A stretch of 64,000 nt of DNA from 20CM-2-65-7 sp963830455 (lineage in GTDB: Bacteria; Gemmatimonadota; Gemmatimonadetes; Gemmatimonadales; GWC2-71-9). The DNA lies in the NCBI GenBank assembly GCA_963830455.1, contig CAWHMT010000006.1, forward strand, positions 1-64,000, written 5' to 3'. Positions 8,748 to 16,881 of this stretch are shown piece after piece. The notes below the pieces were generated by a model. That model did not search any database and was not told the DNA's origin. It saw only the letters and a program-made list of their open reading frames with translations. A program made the translations under genes and the position numbers. Position 1 is the first letter of the stretch. Each line of letters starts with the position of its first letter.

Positions 8748-9121
8748 CTGAGTGCCGACGGGATCGACCAGCGCGACAAGAGACGCTAGACAGAAGCTCG
8801 CCCCGTGGGCCACTGAGGATATCCTGATTGCCTCTTTGACAAACCGGAGTTCGAAATGGCCCTTTGGTCCTATTGGCTCCACTTGGCGAGTGCCATCGAG
8901 GACATTGAGGAACCCAAAAACCGCCATGTGCGCTACGAGCTCCAGCATTTGTCGGACGTTGGCCCGATCCGTGTCGCTGAGACCATTAAACCAGCGACTA
9001 AGCCGACTTGCTGGCGTGAGGGGCGACGACCGGAAGGCTCGGCGGTAGCGGTGATCGCGTCTGCTACGGACGCATCGAGGACTACCTTCTGGATCGCATC
9101 GACGAATTCCACGGCTGTCAT
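8737..9121 (-). pseudogene. Unknown cassette-encoded protein, two frameshifts
   Basis: Frames join into one protein of about 128 residues: MTAVEFVDAIQKVVLDASV, then EPSGRRPSRQ, then (frame change near 9010) SRWFNGLSDTDRANVRQMLE, VFGFLNVLDGTRQVE and GHFELRFVKE, then (a G lost near 8825) NQDILSGPRGELLSS. The pattern of a helical N-terminus, 'RWFNxLSxxDR', 'FGFLxVLDG' and 'ELRFVKxxxxxxLxGPxGELL' resembles a small uncharacterised bacterial family that I know only as hypothetical. An ATG further upstream at 9172 would add 17 residues that do not fit. Its stop overlaps the start of the next small gene. Confidence 0.45.
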
Positions 9122-9255
9122 ATCGCGAGCGCCCCAGTTCCTTGTGATGTCATGAAGTAAGTGGCTGTTCAACCAGCCAAGAACGGACGTGCCTCAGTTG
9201 CAGACGGGTCGTATGTTCGCCCGATCACAGAGAATTGCACGAGACTCGACGTGCG

Positions 9256-9350
9256 GCCTAACGAGGATTAGACAGACCTGTACAAGATATTTCGCACCGC
9301 ATCGGGATCTCCCTAATCACGTTACCTAGCCACGATCAGCCGAGTTAGGC
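9256..9350 (-). other. Candidate degenerate attC site at the edge of the cassette array
   Basis: GCCTAAC at 9256-9262 and GTTAGGC at 9344-9350 form a perfect RYYYAAC / GTTRRRY pair 95 bp apart, the right size for an attC. The inner arms show little complementarity beyond a few bases, so folding would be weak. Position supports it: it lies between the end of the chromosomal GH3 gene (9388) and the first cassette gene. It may be a decayed attC or an attI-like edge. Confidence 0.35.
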
Positions 9351-9387
9351 TGGTCAGTCTAATCTTATTATCTCGCGGTTACGCCCA

Positions 9388-10812
9388 CTACCCCGCGCTC
9401 AGGATCCATCGCGCCGCGGCGCGCTGCATCAACGCCTGCCCATGCCAGGCGCACAACACCGGCACCTCGCCGGGGATTTGCGTGACGAGCCGCGGATGGG
9501 CAAACAGAATCACCAGCGACGCCTGCGGCACGAGCCGCTCGAGCTGGGCCACCGACCGAGCCCCGAGATCACCACGCCCCTTCCACGACCGCGGCTCGGC
9601 GTACACCAGCACGATGTGCCGCGTCCCAGGCTCCGGGTATCGGGGCACGCCGACACCACGGCCGACCAGCTCCCGCGCGAACACATCCCGCGGCGGGATC
9701 AAATACGGCCCGCCCACGTCGTCATCGACGATCGTCACACTCACCGCCTTCCCGAGCGGCGGCGGCTCGCCGCGCATCACGTGAACCGCTCGGTCCGCCA
9801 ACCCATCCGCGAAGCGCTGGTGTTCGGTCAGCATCGAATCATCCAGGGTTTGTTGACTCCGGGCCGCTGCCCCGGGGTTCACAAACGTGAGCGCTGTCTC
9901 ATATCTCTCCAAGGCCTGCGCCGCACGCTCCGGCGCCACACGTCGCAGCGCGCGCACCACGCCGGCCCAATCCGTCGGATAGAGCAGCATGTCGCATCCG
10001 GCGTTCACCGCGGCCACGGCCGCAGTGCCCTCCGGCGCCGCCGCGGTCGCACCGCCCATGATGAACGCGTCCGTGACCACGAGCCCGCTGAAGCCGATCG
10101 TGGTCCGCAAGTAATCGAGAATCGGCCGTGAGAACGTCGCCGCCGAGCCGCTCGGGTCCCATCCTGGATACGCCACAAACGCCGGCATCACGCTGCCGAC
10201 ACCCGCCTGCACCGCGGCCCGAAACGGCGCCGCGTCAGCCTGCTGCAACTCGGCCGTCCCCTCGACCACGGGCACGCCTTCGTGTGAATCGGTGGTGGTG
10301 CGACCATGCCCCGGATAGTGCTTGGCGCACGCCATGACGCCCTCCTGCCGGCACGCACTGATCCACGCCGCAGCATGCGCACCCACCCGCGCCGCATCGG
10401 CGCCGAACGATCGGGTCTGCACGATCGGATTCTTCGGCTCGATATCGAGATCGCAGACGGGCGCAAAGATCCAATTCAGCCCGACCGATCGCGCTTCGAT
10501 CGCGGTGATCGCGCCGCAGCGGGCTGTGGCGTCGAGATCGTCAACGAATCCGAGCGCGCCCGGCGGCGGCAGCTCGGTCAGCCCGCGGATCTGCTGCCCG
10601 GCCCCACGCTCGAGATCGGAACCGAGCAGTAAGGGCCGCCCGGCCTTCGTGCGGATCTCGCCCGTGAGGGCGGTGACCGCCGCCCGAGTCCCTGCGAACA
10701 GAATGAACCCGCCCACCCCCGCCGCTAGCGCGTCCCGCACCTTGGTCCGCTCCGAGCTGAACGAGCCACGGCGCCACCGGACCGAGGGACACACGAGCCG
10801 CGCAGGCGACAT
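9388..10812 (-). CDS. nagZ: Glycoside hydrolase family 3, NagZ-like beta-N-acetylglucosaminidase
   Basis: The 474-residue protein has the GH3 barrel. Motifs are GSDLERGAGQ (substrate pocket), AKHYPGHGRTTTDSHEGVP, the NagZ-type loop whose Asp-x-His dyad acts as acid/base, and GLVVTDAFIMGGA, whose Asp is the expected nucleophile. Family role: removal of GlcNAc from GlcNAc-anhydroMurNAc during murein recycling. It is longer than a classical NagZ of about 340 residues and carries an extra C-terminal domain after residue 330. There is no signal peptide, so it is likely cytoplasmic. ATG 10812 follows the anmK stop by one base, which settles the start and indicates coupling. A related GH3 specificity cannot be excluded. 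Confidence 0.8.
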   Translation of the reverse strand: MSPARLVCPSVRWRRGSFSSERTKVRDALAAGVGGFILFAGTRAAVTALTGEIRTKAGRPLLLGSDLERGAGQQIRGLTELPPPGALGFVDDLDATARCGAITAIEARSVGLNWIFAPVCDLDIEPKNPIVQTRSFGADAARVGAHAAAWISACRQEGVMACAKHYPGHGRTTTDSHEGVPVVEGTAELQQADAAPFRAAVQAGVGSVMPAFVAYPGWDPSGSAATFSRPILDYLRTTIGFSGLVVTDAFIMGGATAAAPEGTAAVAAVNAGCDMLLYPTDWAGVVRALRRVAPERAAQALERYETALTFVNPGAAARSQQTLDDSMLTEHQRFADGLADRAVHVMRGEPPPLGKAVSVTIVDDDVGGPYLIPPRDVFARELVGRGVGVPRYPEPGTRHIVLVYAEPRSWKGRGDLGARSVAQLERLVPQASLVILFAHPRLVTQIPGEVPVLCAWHGQALMQRAAARWILSAG

Positions 10813-10813
10813 C

Positions 10814-11926
10814 TCAGACCGGGGTGATGTGCCCGAGGACACGCGGGCCACGCGCTCCGGTCGCAGCGGGGAGATTTCCCGGCTTGCCCGAGACCGTCTG
10901 CAGGCCCAGAAACGCGAATGCGACGGCTTCCTTCGCTTCGCCGTCGAAGAAGACCTGATCGAACAACACGACCGGCCGCGGCTGCACCTTCGCAGCGAGG
11001 CGCTCGAGCAGGGCGGGATTCTTCGCGCCTCCACCGGAGATCACGATCTCGGACGTCTCATCCGTGCCCCAGCGAGCAACCGCCCGTCCAATCGACTCGG
11101 CGGTCAGCGCGGTCGCGGTCGCTACCGCGTCGTTGTCCGAGCCGCCCGCCTTCTTGACGCGGGCCAGCAGCTTGTCGGCGTACTCGATCCCGAACCGCTC
11201 GCGACCAGTGCTCTTGGGCGGCGCTGCGACGAAATACGGATCGGCGAGGAGCTCGTCGAGCACGCGCGCAACCGGCCGGCCGCGGCGCGCGCGCTCGCCG
11301 TCTCTGTCGAACGTGGCGTCGGGATCGATGCGCCGCGTGACCGAGTCGATCACGCCGACGCCGGGTCCCGTGTCGAACGCGAACGCCCCGTCCGTGACGC
11401 CGCGGCGCGGCACCCACGTCACGTTCGCGATCCCGCCCACATTGAGCAGCCAGCGACCGCGTTGCTCGTGCCCGAACAGCATCACGTCGGCGAGCGGCAC
11501 GAGCGGCGCCCCCTGCCCTCCCGCCGCCACATCGCGCGCGCGAAAGTCGCTCACCACGCGCACCCCGACCCGTTCCGCCAGCACCGCGGCGTCGCCGAGC
11601 TGGAACGTGGCGCGGCCCGGCTCGTGCCAGATCGTCTGGCCGTGCGACGCGATGAACGCGAGGTCCTTCGCCGCGACACGGGCCTGCGCGAGCAGCGCGA
11701 GCACCGCGCCCGCAAAGCGCTCCCCCAGCGCCACGTGGAGGAACGCGACGTCCTTCGGCGTGCCGCGCGCAATCGCGTCGATGATCGATCCACGCTCCGC
11801 CGCCGAGTACGGCTCCTGGCGGAACGCGACCAGCTCCGCGGCGGTGTCGTTGAGCCGCACCAGCGCCGTCGAAATCCCGTCGAGCGAGGTGCCCGACATC
11901 ACGCCGACCGCGAGCGTCTTGCTCAC
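10814..11926 (-). CDS. anmK: Anhydro-N-acetylmuramic acid kinase
   Basis: This 370-residue ASKHA-fold kinase converts 1,6-anhydroMurNAc plus ATP to MurNAc-6-phosphate, opening the anhydro ring. Diagnostic motifs are VGVMSGTSLDGI at the N-terminus (phosphate binding), ASHGQTIWHEP, LLNVGGIANVTW, FDTGPGVGVID and VISGGGAKNPAL. GTG 11926 overlaps the murQ stop by four bases (GTGA) and begins directly before the first motif, so upstream in-frame starts inside murQ are rejected. The gene sits between murQ and the GH3 gene, the expected partners in cytoplasmic muropeptide salvage. Confidence 0.93.
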   Translation of the reverse strand: MSKTLAVGVMSGTSLDGISTALVRLNDTAAELVAFRQEPYSAAERGSIIDAIARGTPKDVAFLHVALGERFAGAVLALLAQARVAAKDLAFIASHGQTIWHEPGRATFQLGDAAVLAERVGVRVVSDFRARDVAAGGQGAPLVPLADVMLFGHEQRGRWLLNVGGIANVTWVPRRGVTDGAFAFDTGPGVGVIDSVTRRIDPDATFDRDGERARRGRPVARVLDELLADPYFVAAPPKSTGRERFGIEYADKLLARVKKAGGSDNDAVATATALTAESIGRAVARWGTDETSEIVISGGGAKNPALLERLAAKVQPRPVVLFDQVFFDGEAKEAVAFAFLGLQTVSGKPGNLPAATGARGPRVLGHITPV

Positions 11927-12849
11927 GACTTCACCGGCGGCGGATCGCCGACGACCGGGCGCACGAACCCGCCCGCTGCGTCGAGCAGCCGTTTGGCTTC
12001 GCTCGAATCGACGCGCTTGCGCACCATCACGATCGCGAGCTTCACGCTGCCGCCGGCGCGCTCGATCGCGGCGCGCGCCTCCGCCCGTCCCACACCGCAG
12101 CACTCCATCACGATGCGCTCGCCGCGATCGTGCAGCTTCTGACTCATCGCCATGAGGTCCACCATCAAGTTGCCGTAGACCTTGCCGAGCCGGATCATGG
12201 CGCCCGTGGTGAGGGTGTTCAGCACCAGCTTGGTCGCGGTCCCGGCCTTGAGGCGCGTCGAACCGGTGAGCACTTCAGGACCGGTGACGGGGTTGATGAC
12301 GACGTCGCACGTTTCGCTCAGCGCCTTGGGAGGCGTGCCGCAGGTCAGGAGCACCGTGCGCGCGCCCAGCGTCTGCGCTCGCGAGAGCGCGACACGCACG
12401 TACGGCGTCGTCCCGCTCGCCGCGATGCCGACCACGACGTCACGATTCGTAACGCCGGCGGTCTCGATGTCTGCCGCGCCCGCGTTCACGTCGTCTTCAG
12501 CGCCCTCGGCGCTCTTCACGAGCGCCGTGTAGCCGCCCGCGATCACGCCGGTCACCATGGACGGCGGCGTCCCGAACGTCGGCGGACATTCCGCGGCGTC
12601 GAGCACCCCCAGCCGGCCCGAGGTCCCGGCGCCGACATAGATCAGGCGGCCCCCCGTCTTGAGCGCGTTGACGAGCAGGTCGATGGCGTGGGCGATTTTC
12701 TCACGTTCCCCGTGCACAATGCCCGCGAGCGTAGCATCCTCGGCATTCATCAGGTCGACGATGTCGAGGCTCGAGGCGATATCGATGCGCTGCGTCCTGG
12801 GATTGCGCTGTTCGGTGGGCCTCGGATCGCGAAAATCGGGGTTTGCCAT
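11923..12849 (-). CDS. murQ: N-acetylmuramic acid 6-phosphate etherase
   Basis: This SIS-domain etherase of 308 residues splits MurNAc-6-phosphate into GlcNAc-6-phosphate and D-lactate. Signatures are YVGAGTSGRLGVLDAAECPP (sugar-phosphate loop), VVVGIAASGTTPYV (second SIS motif) and GPEVLTGSTRLKAGTATK. The start is ATG 12849; a TTG three codons earlier is possible. It is the first gene of the murQ-anmK-nagZ operon and is divergent from the gamma-glutamyltransferase gene, with only 28 bases between start codons, so both promoters must overlap coding DNA or be very compact. Confidence 0.93.
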   Translation of the reverse strand: MANPDFRDPRPTEQRNPRTQRIDIASSLDIVDLMNAEDATLAGIVHGEREKIAHAIDLLVNALKTGGRLIYVGAGTSGRLGVLDAAECPPTFGTPPSMVTGVIAGGYTALVKSAEGAEDDVNAGAADIETAGVTNRDVVVGIAASGTTPYVRVALSRAQTLGARTVLLTCGTPPKALSETCDVVINPVTGPEVLTGSTRLKAGTATKLVLNTLTTGAMIRLGKVYGNLMVDLMAMSQKLHDRGERIVMECCGVGRAEARAAIERAGGSVKLAIVMVRKRVDSSEAKRLLDAAGGFVRPVVGDPPPVKS

Positions 12850-12877
12850 TGCAGACAATTAGACGGAAGATTACGAA

Positions 12878-14572
12878 ATGCGAAAGATCCTTCCTCTTGT
12901 TGTGCTTGCCGGGTTGGGCTGCAGCCATGCTCGTCCCGCGGGCATCTTCCCCGCCACCTGGACCCTCGAATCGAAGCCCGTCACGGCGCCGCGGGCCATG
13001 GTCGTCACGGCGCAGCCGCTCGCTACACAGGTGGGTCTGGACATCCTTCAGCAAGGCGGCAACGCCATCGACGCCGCCGTCGCGGTGGGCTTCGCGCTCG
13101 AGGTCGTGCTGCCGGACGCCGGCAACATCGGCGGCGGCGGCTTCATCGTCCATCGCAGCGCCGCCGGCGAAGTGCACGCGCTGGATTATCGCGAAATGGC
13201 GCCGAGCGGTGCCTCGCGCGACATGTACGTCGACTCGGCTGGCAACGTCACGGAACAGAGTCTGATCGGACATCTCGCCGCCGGCGTCCCCGGCAGCATC
13301 GCCGGCATGCACGAGGCCTGGAAGAAGTACGGCTCGCTGCCCTGGGCCACGCTCATTGCTCCCGCGATCAAGTTGGCCGAGGGGCACGTCATCGATACCG
13401 CGCGCAGCCAATCGATAGGATGGTCGCGGGACGAACTGGCCCGCTTCCCCGCGAGCCGCGCGCAGTTCCTGGTGAACGACAGCGCGCCGCCTCCGGGCAC
13501 GATGTGGCGCCAGCCCGACCTGGCGCGCACGCTGCGGCTGATCAGCGACTCCGGGCCGGACGTGTTCTATCGGGGTCAGATCGCCGACCTGATCGTTGCC
13601 GAAATGCAACGCGGTGGCGGGCTGATCACCAAGGAGGATCTCGCGCGCTACCAGGCGAAATGGCGCACGCCGGTGCAGCTGAGCTATCGCGGCTATACGA
13701 TCTACTCGATGCCGCCGCCCAGCTCCGGGGGCGTCACGATGGGCGAGCTGCTCAACATCCTCGAGGGCTACGATTCGCTGCCCAGGTTCGGGACGCCCGC
13801 GTATGTGCATGTCGTCGCCGAGGCGATGCGGCGCGCGTTCATCGACCGGAACCGCTATCTGGGCGATCCTGATTTCGTGCAGATGCCGCTCGAGCGTCTG
13901 CTGTCAAAGGACTACGCCGCGACGCTGCGGGCGCAGATCGATCCGCAACACGCCACGCCCACGCCACCGGCCGCGAGCGGCGGCGACGAGCCGATGCACA
14001 CGACGCACTACTCGATCGTGGATGCCAACGGCAATGCGGTCGCGGTCACCACGACGCTGAACGGGGGCTTCGGCAGCGCGGTCACGGTGACGGGCGCCGG
14101 ATTCCTGCTCAACAACGAGATGGACGATTTCACTTCGGCGCCCGGGAAGCCGAACATGTTCGGGTTGGTCCAGGGCGAGGCGAACGCGATCGTCCCAGGC
14201 AAGCGCATGCTGTCGGCCATGACGCCGTCGATCGTGTTGGACACCGCGGGCCGGCTGTACATGGTCCTCGGGACGCCGGGCGGCCCCACGATCATCACCA
14301 CGGTGTCCCAGGTTCTGCTCAACGTGATCGATCAGAAGATGTCGCTGGCCGACGCCGTGGCGGCGCCGCGCTTTCACCACCAGGCGCTGCCCGACATCAT
14401 CCGCTCCGAGGGCGGCGGCCTCAGTGAAGCCACGATCCAGGCCTTGGTCGCGATGGGCCACACGGTGGACCGGCGCGGCGGCAGCGGGACGGTGGCGGCC
14501 ATACAAAAAACCGCTGGAGGATGGGTGGGTGTCATCGACCCACGGTCCGCCGGCGCTGCACTCGGCTACTGA
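12878..14572 (+). CDS. ggt: Gamma-glutamyltransferase (exported lipoprotein)
   Basis: The protein has 564 residues with a lipoprotein signal (VVLAGLGC). It matches gamma-glutamyltransferase throughout: QGGNAIDAAVAVGFALEVVL, NIGGGGFIVH, and the autoprocessing site HTTHYSIVDANGNAVAVTTT, where Thr375 should become the nucleophile and N-terminus of the small subunit. GSAVTVTGAGFLLNNEMDDF and the glycine-rich GTPGGPTIITT follow. The enzyme moves the gamma-glutamyl group of glutathione and related peptides to water or amino acids in the periplasm. Thr, the following Thr-His, and the Asn-Asn-Glu-Met-Asp-Asp lid region are all present, so it should be active. Confidence 0.93.
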   Translation: MRKILPLVVLAGLGCSHARPAGIFPATWTLESKPVTAPRAMVVTAQPLATQVGLDILQQGGNAIDAAVAVGFALEVVLPDAGNIGGGGFIVHRSAAGEVHALDYREMAPSGASRDMYVDSAGNVTEQSLIGHLAAGVPGSIAGMHEAWKKYGSLPWATLIAPAIKLAEGHVIDTARSQSIGWSRDELARFPASRAQFLVNDSAPPPGTMWRQPDLARTLRLISDSGPDVFYRGQIADLIVAEMQRGGGLITKEDLARYQAKWRTPVQLSYRGYTIYSMPPPSSGGVTMGELLNILEGYDSLPRFGTPAYVHVVAEAMRRAFIDRNRYLGDPDFVQMPLERLLSKDYAATLRAQIDPQHATPTPPAASGGDEPMHTTHYSIVDANGNAVAVTTTLNGGFGSAVTVTGAGFLLNNEMDDFTSAPGKPNMFGLVQGEANAIVPGKRMLSAMTPSIVLDTAGRLYMVLGTPGGPTIITTVSQVLLNVIDQKMSLADAVAAPRFHHQALPDIIRSEGGGLSEATIQALVAMGHTVDRRGGSGTVAAIQKTAGGWVGVIDPRSAGAALGY

Positions 14573-14608
14573 ACGCTCTGACCGTTCACTCCTTGGGTGA
14601 GGATTCGC

Positions 14609-16300
14609 ATGGCAATTCGCTCGCAAACGCCCGCCGCGGACGTCGTGATCGTCGGCTCAGGGGCCGGCGGTGGGATGGCCGCCTACGTGCTCACGCGCGC
14701 CGGCGTGAACGTCACCGTGCTCGAAGCCGGCGGCCCGTGGGACAACACGACCGACTCGGCGATGCTCACCTGGCCGTATGACTCGCCGCGGCGCGGCGCC
14801 TCCACCAAGCTCAAGCCCTTTGGGGAATTCGACGGCTGCATCGGCGGCTGGGACATTCCCGGTGAGCCCTACACCGTCGCCCAGGGGGACAAGTTCCGCT
14901 GGTGGCGCGCCCGCATGGTGGGCGGGCGCACCAACCACTGGGGCCGCATCTCGCTGCGCTTTGGCCCCCGCGATTTCAAGGCGAAAGCGTTCGACGGGCT
15001 GGGCGACGACTGGCCGATCAGCTACGACGACGTCCGCCCCTATTACGACAAGCTCGAGACTCTGGTCGGCGTGTTCGGGAGCAAGGACAACATCCCGAAC
15101 GCCCCCGACAGCCTGTTCCTGCCGCCGCCCAAGCCGCGCTGCTACGAGTTGCTCGTGCAGCAGGCGGCGAAGCGGCTGAACGTCACCTGCGTCCCGTCGC
15201 GACTCTCGATTCTCACCCGGCCGCTTCCCGGACGCGCAGCCTGCCACTACTGCGGCCAGTGCGGCCGGGGCTGCAAGACGAACTCGAACTTCTCCTCCAC
15301 CAACGTGCTGATCGCGCCGGCGCTCAAGACGGGCAAGCTGACGCTGCGCACCAATGCGATGGCGCGCGAGATCACGCTGGACCAGACCGGCCGGGCGAAG
15401 GGCGTGATCTATGTGGACACGACGGACGGCAGCGAGCACCTGGCCGAGGCCCGCGTCATCGTGGTCGCGGCAAGCGCCTGCGAGACATCACGACTGCTTC
15501 TCAATTCGAAGTCGCCCTCGTTCCCGAACGGACTCGCGAACGGCAGTGGGACGGTCGGCAAGTACCTGACGGACACGACCGGCACCGATGTGGGCGGCTT
15601 CGTCCCGAAGATGATGGACCCGGTGCCCCACAATCACGACGGCGTCGGCGGGATGCACGTCTACATGCCGTGGTGGCTCGACAACAAGCAGCTCGACTTC
15701 CCGCGCGGCTACCACATCGAGGTATGGGGCGGCGCCGGGCTGCCGGAGGCGGGCTTCGGGGGCGGCATCCAGAACCTGCAGGGCGGCGGCTACGGGAAGC
15801 AGCTCAAGAACGACTACCGCCGCTACTACGGCGCCTACATCGGCTTTTCGGGCCGCGGCGAGATGATCCCGAACGATGGCAGCTACTGCGAGATCGACCC
15901 CAACGTCGTGGACAAGTGGGGCATCCCGGTGCTGCGCTTCCATTGGCAGTGGACGGATCACGAATACCTGCAGGTCAAGCACATGCAGGAGACATTTCGC
16001 GCACTCATCAATGAGATGGGTGGCACGCCGTGGGGCGATATGCCGAAGAAGGAGGATGGCTACGGCATCGCCGCGGGCGGCGTCATTATCCACGAGCTGG
16101 GCGGCGCGCGCATGGGCGCCGATCCCAAGACCTCGGTCGTGAACAGCAACTGCCAGACCCACGAGGTCAAGAATCTCTTCGTTGCCGACGGGGCCCCGTT
16201 CACGTCTCAAGCAGACAAGAATCCCACCTGGACGATCATGGCGCTGTCGTGGCGGACGTCCGAATACATCGCGAACCAGCTGAAAGCGAGGGCCCTATGA
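14609..16300 (+). CDS. GMC-family FAD dehydrogenase (glucose/glycoside dehydrogenase large subunit)
   Basis: The protein has 563 residues. VVIVGSGAGGGMAAYVLTRA is the FAD-binding dinucleotide motif. CHYCGQCGRGC matches the cysteine cluster that binds a 3Fe-4S centre in FAD-dependent glucose dehydrogenase alpha subunits. The C-terminal domain has HELGGARMG and DGAPFTSQADKNPTWTIMAL with the usual His and Asn catalytic pair. ATG 14609 has GGTGAGG just upstream. The stop overlaps the next start (ATGA), and that gene encodes the matching small subunit. Likely reaction: oxidation of a sugar or glycoside hydroxyl, plausibly C3, given the downstream Gfo/Idh/MocA and DUF1080 genes. No signal peptide is evident, so it may ride with the Tat-type small subunit. 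Confidence 0.82.
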   Translation: MAIRSQTPAADVVIVGSGAGGGMAAYVLTRAGVNVTVLEAGGPWDNTTDSAMLTWPYDSPRRGASTKLKPFGEFDGCIGGWDIPGEPYTVAQGDKFRWWRARMVGGRTNHWGRISLRFGPRDFKAKAFDGLGDDWPISYDDVRPYYDKLETLVGVFGSKDNIPNAPDSLFLPPPKPRCYELLVQQAAKRLNVTCVPSRLSILTRPLPGRAACHYCGQCGRGCKTNSNFSSTNVLIAPALKTGKLTLRTNAMAREITLDQTGRAKGVIYVDTTDGSEHLAEARVIVVAASACETSRLLLNSKSPSFPNGLANGSGTVGKYLTDTTGTDVGGFVPKMMDPVPHNHDGVGGMHVYMPWWLDNKQLDFPRGYHIEVWGGAGLPEAGFGGGIQNLQGGGYGKQLKNDYRRYYGAYIGFSGRGEMIPNDGSYCEIDPNVVDKWGIPVLRFHWQWTDHEYLQVKHMQETFRALINEMGGTPWGDMPKKEDGYGIAAGGVIIHELGGARMGADPKTSVVNSNCQTHEVKNLFVADGAPFTSQADKNPTWTIMALSWRTSEYIANQLKARAL

Positions 16301-16881
16301 AGCGGCGTGAAGCGGCAGGCGCGATGGTGATGGCCGCGCTTACGGCTGCCTTCAAATGGACACCGGCAGAGGCGGCAAGGGCGGCAGGGTTAGCACGCGA
16401 GGCGGTGAGAGCCCCGTACGCGCCGGCGTTTTTCACGCCGCACGAGTGGGACACGGTGCGCGTCCTGGTGGATATCGTGATCCCGCGTGACGAGCGCTCG
16501 GGGAGCGCCACCGACGCCGGTGTCCCCGAGTTCATGGACTTCATGATGGGCGATCGGCCTGATGGACAGATTCCGATGCGCGGTGGCCTCGCTTGGCTGG
16601 ACAACGAGTGCTACGAGCGCTTCAGTAAGACGTTCGTGCAGGCGGCCGAGACCGAGCGGGGAGCGGTGCTCGACGATATCGCGTGGCCCAAGAAGGCGAA
16701 GCCGGACATGAGCCAGGGCGTCGCCTTCTTCAATATGTTCCGCGACATGACGGCGTCGGGCTTCTGGTCGAGCAAGATTGGGGTCGCCGATCTCGATTAT
16801 CGCGGCAATGAATTCGTCGCCGAGTGGAAGGGCTGCCCGGAGCCGGCGCTGCGCAAACTTGGCGTTCAATATGAGGACTGA
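16297..16881 (+). CDS. Gluconate 2-dehydrogenase subunit 3-like (small subunit of the GMC dehydrogenase)
   Basis: The product is 194 residues and starts MKRREAAGAMVMAALTAAF, a short Tat-like signal (Arg-Arg followed by a hydrophobic run). The remainder matches the gluconate 2-dehydrogenase subunit 3 / glucose dehydrogenase gamma family: FTPHEWDTVRVLVDIVIPRD and GVPEFMDFMM near the N-terminus, GVAFFNMFRDMTASGFWSS near the end. The family forms a tight complex with the GMC subunit and helps export it. The four-base overlap with the large-subunit gene supports fixed stoichiometry. No cytochrome c subunit gene (no CxxCH) lies nearby, so the electron acceptor is not encoded here. Confidence 0.82.
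   Translation: MKRREAAGAMVMAALTAAFKWTPAEAARAAGLAREAVRAPYAPAFFTPHEWDTVRVLVDIVIPRDERSGSATDAGVPEFMDFMMGDRPDGQIPMRGGLAWLDNECYERFSKTFVQAAETERGAVLDDIAWPKKAKPDMSQGVAFFNMFRDMTASGFWSSKIGVADLDYRGNEFVAEWKGCPEPALRKLGVQYED

Larger units (their letters stand above)
7419..9350 (-). mobile_element. Integron cassette array without integrase (CALIN-like)
   Basis: Two cassettes lie in the same direction between attC-like sites at 7419-7506, 8514-8611 and (weak) 9256-9350. Cassette one carries an unknown gene and a small membrane protein gene. Cassette two carries DUF3788-like and DUF6790-like genes. Gene ends abut or overlap the attC cores and gene starts follow them closely, as in integron arrays. No tyrosine recombinase with an integron-type patch is present in the window, so this fits a cluster of attC sites lacking an integrase. 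The array sits next to the murein recycling operon and is visibly less GC-rich than that operon. Confidence 0.65.
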
